From assembly GCF_033473495.1 (NCBI RefSeq), contig NC_088935.1, positions 4,588,001 to 4,652,000 on the forward strand: DNA of 64,000 bases, read 5' to 3'. The stretch is from Cercospora beticola. Lineage: Eukaryota > Ascomycota > Dothideomycetes > Mycosphaerellales > Mycosphaerellaceae. The translations under genes were made by a program, and so were the position numbers. Below are positions 10,802 through 20,900 of the stretch, piece after piece. How positions within the stretch are numbered: the first letter of the stretch is position 1; every line of letters starts with the position of its first letter. The notes beneath the pieces are model-generated. The model was not told the origin of the DNA and searched no databases. It saw only the letters and a list, made by a program, of their open reading frames with translations.

Positions 10802-11083
10802 GTTGTAGTTGGTCGTGACTGTGGAGTTGCTGCGGCGGTATTGAGCGCACGGAGTGATGAAGCCAGCATCGGCAAGGTGCCCGCTTGAATGCTTGGCGCG
10901 ACTGGTGAAATGACGTGAAGGGAGTAACTAGAGGCAGGCTCGCTGGAGCTCATGTATTGTATTCCTCAAGTATGTGAACCAACCTACTTCGAACCTGTCA
11001 CGCGTGCTTTTGAAGTTCGCTGTATATGCATCCTACCCGCAGCGCCATCGCTAAATTCAAACAATCACAAAATCACCCCAAAG

Positions 11084-12994
11084 CTATTCAATGCTCATTT
11101 TCATCAGCTCGTCTCTGGTATCCGCCATTGGCTGCAACCCCAACTTCTTGCCCTGGCTCACCATGTTCGCTCCCCCACTTATACTGCCTCCGCTACCAGC
11201 TCGGGTTGGGGGAGCCTGCGAACCCGCGTCGCTACCATTCGAAGGTGCTTTGTGCAGCCTTTCCGGCGGCTGACCCCAGCCCCCTCCGTGCGTATCGCGC
11301 GACGACGGCGAGTTCGTGAGCACAGGACTATTCTGTGCAGTGCTCATTCCTGGAGACACAGCGCGCCTCTTGATGGTACCGATGTCGAAGTCGTCCTCGC
11401 GTGGTCGCTTCTTGAATTTCTGCAGATGCATATCGTCGCTCAGCACAGCCCCTGCACCATTGGACATGATGGCTTCAGATGCATCAGAAGCCGAAGATCG
11501 TGCTCGTGGCCGCCGCCACATGGTGAAGTCTCCAAATGGTGAGTCCATGTTGGTGTCAGAGACGGCACTGCTGCTCTGTCGACCAAAAGTAGCAGGCGGA
11601 GGGGTCCGTGCCGACGAGTCGAACCGATTCCAGTACTCAAGCCCACCGCTGTTGCGAGTCGCATGATCAGAAAAGTTTGTGCCCAAGCCCAGACCACGAC
11701 TGACACCAGAGTCACCATCCAGGTCGCGGCCAAAGTCTTCTTGCGCCGACTCGGGCACGGCGGGGAGCAGGTTCGGCGATGATGCTGCGGTGGAACTTTG
11801 AGGGCGGTCGTGCGACTCAAAGTCTGTGACACTGTTGTCGCGTTCCCGTACCTGGCGAATCGTCTCAGCTTCTCGTCTCGATTCTGCATCCACCGGTGCA
11901 GCCTCTTCGATCAGCGCGGCGCGAATCCGAGCGAAGCCTTTGGTTTTGGGTAGCAGATTGCCACGCCGCACTACCGGGCGTCGCACCACGCCTGGCGTTG
12001 AAGTTGCCGAAGCATTTGCCTCGTCACCGCTGTCGTTGCCGCTTGAAAGGTGGAGGCTGTCCGTACCCATAGCCAAGCTCTCGCGTCGACTACGCGCAGC
12101 ATTGGCCATAGCGAAGTAGCCTCCGCCCGCAGTCTCAATACTTCTCATGGGAGGGGGCGACGTAGTTCTAGGTGAAGCCACCGAGCTGTAGCCACTTCCA
12201 CTCGCACTGCTAGAGCTCTTCCTGCTCCTTCCTTTGCTGCTTTTGTGTAACCTCGTCCTCCGAATAGTCTTCAGCAAGGATGCTTGGGCAGGTGAGAAAT
12301 GGCTCCCGGTGCCCCATGTGGAGGCAGTCGGGGTTGACGGCGCTTGGGTAGACTGTTGAAAAGGCGTCGGGGCACACGAATTCTGCAGCTTGTGTACTTG
12401 GGGCGTCGAGAACACCGGATCCTCGATATCATCTCCTCCCATACTCGCGTCATCATCACTGCTCGAGGTCTCGCTCTCCGAAGCCATGAGATTGGTGCTG
12501 CCCACCGAGCTACTCACTGTGCTCTTTTCGTGACCCAGCGCCAAAGAGCCCCACGGCATGGCTCCACCGCTGCCCATGTTCAGCGAGTCGACAGCCATGG
12601 CACTCGAGGATAGGCGACGCGCCGGAATCGGCATGCCCTTGTGCGAGATGATGGGAGAAGAGTCCGCGTCGCTCTCGGCCAGAGTCGAATGGTGCAGCGT
12701 CGTCGAAGCGCGGCTGAAGTCCATGCCGCGCGAATGCCTCGGAATGGCAGGAGTCAGTGGGACGGAGACAGCAGGTGCGGATGGCGGAAGTTGCAGCGTC
12801 AAGCGCGAGAGGAGATCGGGGCGGCGCGGTGTGCTCGGCAGCGTGGGCGTGGATGCATCACTGGCAGCGTTGCGATCATGGTCGCTCCTCTCGGTGGCAG
12901 TGGTGAGCTCGGCCTTGTCATGGTTGTCTGTTGTGTCGTCGAAGGGCTCGCCTGCGGCACCCATCTCCTGCGACTTGCGATGCAAAGTGCTCAT
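11084..12994 (-). CDS. Ser/Pro-rich conserved fungal protein of unknown function (possible Nif1-like regulator)
   Basis: One exon. I take the ATG at 12994 (MSTLHRKSQEM, about 636 residues); the frame stays open upstream to 13108 but without a better start. The protein is low complexity and dominated by Ser, Thr, Pro, Asp and Arg, so probably disordered and phosphorylated. Blocks that look conserved are SRGMDFSRASTTLHHSTLAES near residue 90, LLPKTKGFARIRAALIEEAAP near the middle, KKRPREDDFDIGTIKRRAVSPGM (a candidate nuclear localisation signal) and a short C-terminal GLQPMADTRDELMKMSIE. I have a weak memory of similar proteins being annotated as cell-cycle inhibitor Nif1 in Aspergillus, but no domain proves it. 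It follows the capping-protein gene on the same strand, 282 bp upstream of its start. Confidence 0.7.
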   Translation of the reverse strand: MSTLHRKSQEMGAAGEPFDDTTDNHDKAELTTATERSDHDRNAASDASTPTLPSTPRRPDLLSRLTLQLPPSAPAVSVPLTPAIPRHSRGMDFSRASTTLHHSTLAESDADSSPIISHKGMPIPARRLSSSAMAVDSLNMGSGGAMPWGSLALGHEKSTVSSSVGSTNLMASESETSSSDDDASMGGDDIEDPVFSTPQVHKLQNSCAPTPFQQSTQAPSTPTASTWGTGSHFSPAQASLLKTIRRTRLHKSSKGRSRKSSSSASGSGYSSVASPRTTSPPPMRSIETAGGGYFAMANAARSRRESLAMGTDSLHLSSGNDSGDEANASATSTPGVVRRPVVRRGNLLPKTKGFARIRAALIEEAAPVDAESRREAETIRQVRERDNSVTDFESHDRPQSSTAASSPNLLPAVPESAQEDFGRDLDGDSGVSRGLGLGTNFSDHATRNSGGLEYWNRFDSSARTPPPATFGRQSSSAVSDTNMDSPFGDFTMWRRPRARSSASDASEAIMSNGAGAVLSDDMHLQKFKKRPREDDFDIGTIKRRAVSPGMSTAQNSPVLTNSPSSRDTHGGGWGQPPERLHKAPSNGSDAGSQAPPTRAGSGGSISGGANMVSQGKKLGLQPMADTRDELMKMSIE

Positions 12995-13386
12995 CCTCTC
13001 CTGCCATGTGACCGCGATGCGGATCGTATCGCGAAGCAGGGCCGTCACGGGGCGAAATGTCGAAGTATGAACACACACACGCGCTTCATGGTCACGCCCA
13101 GCAGACAAGATGAGAGGGAGCGGGTGACAGTTCGCTCAAGAGCTCCAGCTTCACCCTGGTCCTGGCTCGCTACCGTCCTTTACGTCAGGTGGGGCGCCGT
13201 GGCGGACCGCACTCCGGTTGTTCGCCATTGGACATCGCGACCACACTAACTAGCAACCAATGCTCAGCGATTACATGACTGATGAAGGGAATAGCTGCAG
13301 ACTTTCACACTCGTTCATCAATCCGCATTCGCTGGATACCTGAGCTAATGAGCAAACATGTCTTGTGATGCGCTTTACCGCCTCTG
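12995..13386. other. Short intergenic region on the minus strand
   Basis: About 390 bp between two minus-strand genes. It should contain the promoter of the Ser/Pro-rich protein and the 3' end of the next gene. No other feature is seen. Confidence 0.35.
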
Positions 13387-15077
13387 CTATGCTGAAGCGT
13401 CTGCGATACCTGCAGCCCAATCTACATCCTCCCAACTTGCTTCCCAGATACTGCGGATTTCGAGCCTCCACTTTCGATCCGCATCTCGCTTCATCTTGCC
13501 AATGGCTCGGCACATTGTGCTCGACCCTACGGCATCGAGAAAAGTTTCGGAGTCAGTGTTCCATAAAATGGCTTGACTGTGAAGCTCAAAGACGCCCTCG
13601 AGCTGTGGCGATTTGCCGTGGAACAGGTCGGCGAACACGAAATGCTGCTTTCTGCCGGATGGCTCCTCTCGCCAGGACGACGTGACGCGAGCATATAGCT
13701 CAATCGTAACGTCGATGTTCATGCGCACGGCTTGGTGTCCCACATTGAGTGCTTCTCCCAGCCTGAAACAAGTGCGCAATACTGTTGCACGAGAGGTGCC
13801 AGTAATAGGGGACCGATCTAGGACCGCTTGCGGGAATGGCTGTCTCACAATGGCTTTGCGTTGTTCTGAGGCAGAAGTAGGCCTGTGCTGATCTATGACG
13901 GGAATGCGGTCAGTAGGCTGCAAAGAAGAGGTCGTGCACCATGATTGGCTTACCCAGGAACTGCCGCTCAGCGTCGGAGAGCAGTGCCCCGTCGTAGGTC
14001 TCGTGTTCGTCCACTTCGCGAATGTTCTGTTTGTAGCTCCGCGCAGTCGGTGTCTGCGCTCGACGCTCCGCATCTTCGTCAAACTCTATGGTATCTTCGA
14101 ATTCGTCCTCGGACATGAGCTGCGGTTCTTCCATCGCCCCGCTATGCTGTAGCGTTGTCGAAGGTATCACGGAAGTTGATGATTCATGCGCGTTGCTGTT
14201 TATCACGTCCTGGGCACTCCAAGCTGCCTCCGCATCGAATGAAAATGAGTCTTGAGTGGCAGTTACCTCGGGCATGGTGGTCGGAGCCCTCATTGAAACA
14301 TCTGCAGCCTTGCGGGGCATGCCAGCAATTTTGTTCAGTGCATCTTCCTTAGCCTTCCTCGATGGCCGCTGGACGGGACGAGCAATTCTTGACTTCTGAG
14401 GCGGACTGGACCCGGTCGTACCTGTTGCCTCAATATGAGGATCAATATGCGAGCGAAAGGCTGAGGCTAGCTGTGTAGTCGATAAATTGCTCGAAACTTC
14501 TTGATATTGTTCGGATTGCACGCTCTGGTACAGCGGACGACTTATGGTGTCACGAGATGTTCCAGAATCAAATGAAGTGCGCATCCATTGTTGTCACTGG
14601 CGGAGTGAACGCCAGGTACTCATGCAGAGACTGTCTAGGTTGCACGATACTCGAAGATACCGGATCGCGGTCAACGTCTCTCACCTTTTGTGTTTGGCGG
14701 CCGGGATCTGTCGGATTTTCAGCCGGCAGATGCTCCTGTGCAGCCGGCTGGAAGGTCTCTGCTGAGCCGTGGGAAGCGATTTTATGGACTTCGTGGCCAT
14801 TATCGCTGATATTACTGGGTTTGCGACGCTTCGATCGCCGCTTGCCGGCATTAGCAGCGGGGCGTTTCTTGCTTGTTGAAGAGCATTTTTGCACACCAGC
14901 TGCAAAGGCGGGCGTTGTCTGGTGGCCGGCTGAGCCGAGACCCAGATAGTCACAGACGGCCGTGAATGTGTCAACATGGCTGTTCTGAGTGAGAGAAACC
15001 GGCTGCCCTTTGGAGTTGCACTCTGTCACTTCTGGCACTGCTGTTCCCGACGTGTTGATTGCAGTGAAGCCTGCCAT
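13387..15077 (-). CDS. Conserved protein of unknown function; frame broken or cryptically spliced near 14.57 kb
   Basis: Three coherent minus-strand pieces appear to form one gene. The 3' exon (13387-13892) joins through a clear GT-AG intron (13893-13953) to an exon starting upstream of 13954. That exon stays open back to about 14590. A further piece (about 14568-15077, from MAGFTAIN) lies in another frame and overlaps it by 17 nt. The join is unresolved: either an intron from the donor at 14684 to an acceptor near 14525, or a one-base shift in the ATTTG run near 14570. The C-terminal 150 residues (DRSPITGTSRATVLRTCFRLGEALN ... IELYARV ... KQHFVFADLF ... MCRAIGKMKRD ... IWEASWEDVDW) look compact and conserved, with a beta-rich pattern that could be an OB-fold. 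The middle is acidic and disordered, with a basic KKRPAANAGKRRSKRRK stretch. Start uncertain. Confidence 0.6.
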
Positions 15078-15501
15078 CCTGGTGCTTGCACATGTGGCTT
15101 CGACGCCACGTCCTGCGGACTTCCAGCAGGCTCAAAAGTGGTGTGAGCAGATGCACCAGGTAATGCTGCGAGTGTGCTTAGTGGTCGTGTGACAAGTGTA
15201 GGTGCACGCGTTGCGGGAAGACGTGAAGTCGTGCTCGGCAAAACCCCGGGGAGATTGCTGGCTGCGACCTCGCACACCACCACCATTCGCTGGAGCTAGT
15301 CCAGCACGCATTCACAGAGGACAAACGTCACGGTATATGCTGGTCCACTCCGCCCAACTACTCGCATCTGTAGACAACAGGCTCCGTCGCTCGCAACGCT
15401 ACCCACCGGGACGAATCGAACGAGACCGAACCGACTGACTTGCAGAGTGAGTCGCGGCAACCCCGCAACTGCAAACGAGCAGGACAGGGCACGAGGCAGC
15501 C
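15078..15501. promoter_or_regulatory. Divergent intergenic region upstream of LSB5-like gene
   Basis: 424 bp between the putative start of the minus-strand unknown and the LSB5-like ATG. A minus-strand open stretch from about 15286 down to 15026 may be a 5' exon of the minus-strand gene, but no splice joins it convincingly. Confidence 0.35.
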
Positions 15502-16954
15502 ATGTTCAGCGGCTCGGTGAGTGCTCCTTGCCTTCAGGCTGCTGGTGATGAGTCTCGTTGATTCAAGTCAACAATCACGTACTCGTTATGTCGTTAGCCA
15601 ACATTTGACGCGAGATCGTGAATGATCCCCCGCCATATCAGCATTATCTTGTCACGAGGCGTTGCTGTACAGCCGCTGCATGACGCGAGCTAACGTCAAA
15701 TGCTCCCAGCGCAAGCCATACTCGGCCATCACTGTACAAGTCGATCGCCTTACAAGCGAGCAATATGAAGAAGACGATGTCAGCGGTATCGTGGAGCTTA
15801 TTGAGGTGATTCGCATTCAATCTGCCGGGCCCACTGAAGCCGCGAGGGCATTACGCAAGAAGCTGTAAGCGAGATTGGCTAGCGAACGGTATGTGTGGCT
15901 GACTTGCTGTTATAGCAAATACGGCAATCCTCATCGTCAGATTAGAGCCCTTGTCATCCTCGACGGGCTTATACAAAATGCAGGTGGAAGGTTCCAGCGC
16001 GCTTTCGCTGACGAGCCACTACTCGAACGACTTCGATTAATGGCACGCGATGAGACTGTCGATCCTCATGTTCGCCAAAAATGCAAAGTGCTCTTCTCGC
16101 AATGGGCGAATGCTTACAAGAACACATCTGGCCTTGAACGGATCGCTACTCTCTACAAAGAGCTTCCAAAGACTCAGCGCCCAGCCGCAGCACGTCAGAA
16201 AGTGTTGAACGATTCACAGCCTGCTGAGTCTCCGTTCGATGAGCCAGAGTCGCGTTCTCGCTCCAACTCGTATCAGAAGCCGCCGCAAGCCACTCCATCT
16301 CGACCAGTGACTCTCACGCCAACATCATCGAGTCTATCCTCCAAGCTCTTCAAAGAGAAGAAGGGAGGTTCGCACAAGCCGTTCAACCTCGGCAAAGAGA
16401 AGGAGGGCATGACTAATGCCATTGCCCAGTCTTCAATCGCGTCAACCAATTTGTTGAATGGGCTACAATTGATCAACCGCGAAAACGAGCGCATCTCCGA
16501 GAATGCCGAGGTCGTCAAACGCTTCCAGACCTGCAAAGCACTCAGGCGTAAGATCTTATACTACATCCAGCACGTCGAATCCGACGAATGGATCGGCAGT
16601 CTCGTCAATGCCAACGATGAGCTTGTCAAGGCTCTGACGGCATACGAAATCATGGATCGCAGTATCGATGATGACAGTGACAGCGATGCGTGGGAAGCTG
16701 TGGGCGGCTCGGCTGGCACGAGTACGCAGCAGCAATTGGCAGGACTCTCGTTATCTGAGCAGGCTCCGGCGAAGCCACCGAGACCACCAGCAAATATTCC
16801 CATGCCACCACTAGTACCGGCAAGCGGTTCTAAGTCCTCAGCAGCGTCTAATCTCGAGGACGAGAGCGAAGATGATGACAATCCGTTTGGTGACTCGAAT
16901 GCTGTGCATACACCCTTCCAGGAGCCCTCAGGGATGACATGGAGGGAAGTCTGA
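15502..16954 (+). CDS. LSB5: LSB5-like VHS/GAT-domain endocytic adaptor
   Basis: Three exons: 15502-15516 (a 15-nt first exon, MFSGS), 15710-15864 and 15916-16954, giving 402 residues. The VHS domain occupies roughly residues 5-155 (KPYSAITVQVDRLTSEQYEEDD, GNPHRQIRALVILDGLIQNAG, DPHVRQKCKVLFSQWA). A GAT-like helical region follows at about 221-308 (SSIASTNLLNGLQLINRENERISEN ... IQHVESDEWIGSLVNANDEL). The tail is Pro-rich and holds DDNPFGD, an NPF motif that could bind EH-domain proteins. Yeast Lsb5 binds ubiquitin and Las17/Sla1 at cortical actin and links endocytosis to sorting. Intron 2 is 51 nt; intron 1 is 193 nt. Confidence 0.88.
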
Positions 16955-17440
16955 GTATTTCACTGGCTGCTTGCGAGTAGAGGCGTTTGGAATAGTAGTG
17001 CGTTGGAGCCAGCCAAACTTCTCATGAATTTTCCATGATTCTCATTTTCTCGTGCCACACCATGAGCCCATCATTAGCCCTAGGGCAAATAAAAAAAATT
17101 CAAATTGAACGTACTAGGTAGCATCACCTCCCAAGAATTGCACACCCGCAAGGCGCGTGGCTATGTTTGCACACGTCACGTGGCTGAGCATGCATGTGAT
17201 GTGGCTCGTGCGTGATGACGTGTAAAACTTCCATCCCAGCCTGCCCTGTCCTGCTTGCCTGCCAGTGGCACCAGCACCAGCACCAGCCCACGAACTCAAC
17301 TACATATCCAAACAGCACTTGGAACCGAGAACCACAGCATCGACATCACATTTCAGCATAAGCCTCAGCCCTACTGCAATTCAAGAATCTTGAGACTCTG
17401 ATCAATACCGGCCCACTTACCCCACAAGACTACTGCAACC
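16955..17440. promoter_or_regulatory. Upstream region of the Cys-rich micro-gene
   Basis: 486 bp containing the LSB5 3' UTR (A-rich AAATAAAAAAAATT at about 17087-17101) and the putative promoter of the micro-gene. A TATA-like ACATATCC lies at about 17310. A short hexamer repeat of CACCAG occurs at about 17269-17285. Confidence 0.4.
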
Positions 17441-17622
17441 ATGCCTCCATCAACAAGTTCTGGTTCTTCGACCGCCGTAAAGACAACGACTCGACCTGTC
17501 AAAGTACCATGCTGGTGCGGAGATGATTGCCAGTGCTGTATCATTCCATGCGTACGTGATACGGAAGATTCTTGAGTATGAGGAGTGGGATGAACTGACT
17601 GAACTCTCAGAGCGTGATGTGA
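17441..17622 (+). CDS. Small Cys-rich protein, metallothionein-like
   Basis: An ATG at 17441 (context CAACCATGCC, favourable) opens a 37-codon exon (17441-17551) ending at a perfect donor GTACGT. A 59-nt intron with a CTGAC branch-like sequence just before CTCAG joins 17611-17622 (Ser-Val-Met-stop), giving 40 residues. The N-terminal half is Ser/Thr-rich with basic residues. The C-terminal half has six Cys in a C-W-C-G-D-D-C-Q-C-C-I-I-P-C spacing, which resembles short fungal metallothioneins or other metal-binding peptides. Without splicing the protein would have eight different terminal residues and 45 in all, with the same Cys block. No signal peptide is visible, so it should be cytosolic. 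Function is inferred only from the Cys spacing. Confidence 0.6.
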
Positions 17623-17905
17623 ACGAGAGTTGCCTACAACGCACCACAAATGCTGTACAAAGTCCGCCCTGCCAGTCGATGCGGAAGCTCTTCTGAGGTT
17701 TTTAAGATTGCGAGTCATTTTGTTTGCAAGTCATTCTGGTTTCAAGCATAAAATTGTCATAGGGGTATCAATGTTTCTACAATGCTTCAAATTACAAATG
17801 CCGATTACCCAATTTGCATGCGTCATTCACAAATATCAGCTCTCATGCGACCAGTCAGTCACCTCTATTGATTGCAACCTCAATTACCAATGTCATATGA
17901 AATTC

Positions 17906-20900
17906 CTACGACACAGCTCCCAACTGCGGACCACGGGTGCCTATTCCCAAGCCCAGTCTGCTACTCCAGCGATGCTGCTCTGCAATAAAGTCCTCATTGA
18001 TTTCGAGAAGTTGCTCTGTCTGGATGCGAAGACTTTCCAATGTGCCTTCAAGATTGCTGACGGGAACGGCGTCGTCGTCGAGTGTGTTGCCGTCACTGAA
18101 CTGGGAGAAACTTTCGTCATTGACGGTCGTGGTGGGAGACCGGAACGGGTTGTCCGAGGGCTCTTCACGCTCGCCAATGTGAGATGCTGTTACTGCTCCT
18201 ATGTTGTTCCGCTTCGCAAGCTCCAGATCGTCTCGTGCGCTCTGAAGCGCGAGTCGTAGATTCGTGTTGTCCTCTTGGAGGCGTTCGATCTCCTGGGCAG
18301 GGGTCCAATGCGCTTCGTAAGGGGTATGAGAAATGCTTGAAGAATCCCATTCTTCTTCACTGCCTTCGGATGACGGAGCAGACGGATGCACATCAGGATG
18401 TTGTTGGTCCTGCGCCACGCCAGAGCGGTCTGGGCTGCCTTGTTGTCGCGTCGTCTCCGCGTGTTCAGCCCGAATGGCGGCAATGGCGGCTTCATGCTCA
18501 CGAGCCTGTTGCTCAGCTGCAGCTCTGGCTTCTTCGATCGCAGCTGCATGCTGTTTCTGCAGCGCCTCAAAGGCTTCCTGGTGCTGCCGCGCTTGCTCTT
18601 CGGCTGCCATCCCTGCTTCTCTGATCGCTGCAGCCTCCACTTGAGCTACACGAGTTGCATGCTCTTCGACCATGTCTTGCACTCTTTGCATGTGTTCATG
18701 ATTCAGTCGTCGCAGGGCTTGTTCATGCTGGTCCTTCAGAGATGCTTCCCTGTTGGTCGCCGCTGCTGCTTCCGCATCAATCATCTTCGCCATGTGAGCA
18801 GCTTCTGCCTCCAGCATTCTCTGAGCGTGTACTTCTGCCATTTCTGACATTGCCCTCTCGTGTTCAGCCTTGAACTCTGCGAGTGACTTCTGTAGACCAT
18901 GTCGCACCATCTCAGACTGTTTGGACTGTTCCTCGATGCGGTACAGGTCTGCCATTGCTTGGTCATGCTCTTGTCGCAGGGTGTTGATGATTGACTGGAG
19001 ATCCCGGCGAACAAGTGCGACTTTCTCGCTCTCTTGCTCAACCGAGCGCTGTTGATTCTCCTGAAGCTGCCTATAACTCGCTTGAAGCTCGCGATATGCA
19101 TCATCATGCCTTTGCGATTCTTCTTCGAGCTCTCGATTGTGCTGCAAAGTCATCTCGCCAAGCTTCTCTTCGAGACGAAGTTTCTCCTGTTTAAGAGCAT
19201 CGTGCTTTTCGGCACTAACACCTGACGCCGAGTCTGACTGAAGCTGCTTCACAGCTGCTTCATGCGCAGTCTCCTTTTCTTGGATCTGAGCGTGATGATC
19301 TTGCTTGACTTTTTCCAGCTCCTTGGCCACATCTGCTTCTTTGTCTGCGCTTTCTTGTCTGACGCGTGCGAGCGTCGCCTCAGCAGTAGCCAGCTCTGTA
19401 CGAATGGCAGTCAGCGATTGCTCGGCAGCGACTTTGAGCGCTTCAATGTCTGACACAGCAGTCGAGAGCTCGCTGATCCGAGCCTTGCTCTCGGCTAACT
19501 CCTGTTCAGTCGTCCTGAGCTGCGCCTGCAACGCCTCCTGCTCAAGGGCCTGAGCCGCCTTAGTCTCGGCCAGCTCCTGTTCCGTCGCCTTGAGCTGGGT
19601 CTGTATCGCTTCCTGGGTGCCAAGCGTGACCTTGATCTCGGCCAGCTCCTCTTCAGTTGCCTTAAGCTGAGTTTGCAACGCTTCCTGCTCGGCGACCTGA
19701 GCCTTAGTTTCGGCAAGTTCTTGCTCAATCGCCTTGAGCTGTATTTGCGTTGCCTCCTTGTCATCACCTCGAGCCCTACTCTCGGCAAGTTCCTGCTCGA
19801 TCGCTTTGAGCTGTGTTTGCAGAGCATCGTGGTCACTGAGCTGAGCTCTGGCCTCGGCAAGTTCCTGCTCAATTGTCTTGAGCTGTGTTTGCAAGGTCTC
19901 ATGATCATCTAGCCGAGTCTTGGTCTCGGCGAGTTCTTTCTCTGTTGCCCTAAGCTTTGTTTCCAACGATTCCTGCTCGCTGACCCGAGCCTTACTTTCG
20001 GCCAACTCCTTTTCAGTCGTCTCAAGCCGTGTCTGCAACGCCTCTTGCTCGTTCGCTTGAGCCTTTGTTTCAGACAGTTCATTTTCAGTCGTCTTGAGCC
20101 GCGTCTGCAACTCTCCTAGCTCGCTAGCCGGAGCCTTACTCTCAGGCAGCTCATTCTGAGCCGCCTTGAGCTGTGTTTGCAATACCTCTTGCTCGTCAAC
20201 TTGAGTCTTTGCTTTAGCCAGCTCCTGTTCAGTCGTCTTGAGCTGCGTTTCCAGCCTCTCCTGCTCGCTAACTTGGCGAGCCAATCGATTACGCTCGCTC
20301 CGTGCATCCTCCGCATCATGCTGCGAGACTTGCACTGCATTCTGCAATTGTTCGATGGTCGCCTTCAGTGTGGAGACTTCTGCTGTAGCCATACTATTGG
20401 CGTCATCAGCATTGTGCTGCTGTTCCTCATGTTTGGCTTGCAGACTCGCAATCACTTCATTGAGCTCCTTCTCTTTGCTCTCAAGTTCTGCGCGAGCCTC
20501 CTTCTCGATGGCATCTTTTGCGAGTCGCAATTCCTCGACATGCTGCGATCTAGCGGTTACCAGCTCTTCCTTGCTCGCCTCATTGCCATTTTTGACGTTT
20601 TCAAGTTGTTGCTGCAGCTCAATAACCTTGCTCTGCAGACTCTCCATAGCCGTGGTGGACTCCTTATCTTGCTGCTCTATGCGCTGTTCTCGCTCAACTT
20701 GAGCACGGGTGGACTCTTCGACACTGGTATTGAGACGCTGAATGTCGGACTGCAGTCGGCCAACCTCTTCCTTGTGCTGTAGCTTGAGATCCTCATTTAG
20801 CTGTTGCAATTCCAGCACCTGTGATTGCAATCGATCCGTAACGTCCCGCCCACTGTCGGCAGAACCCGTCAGCTCCTCTATCTGCTTGCGTAGACCTTTG

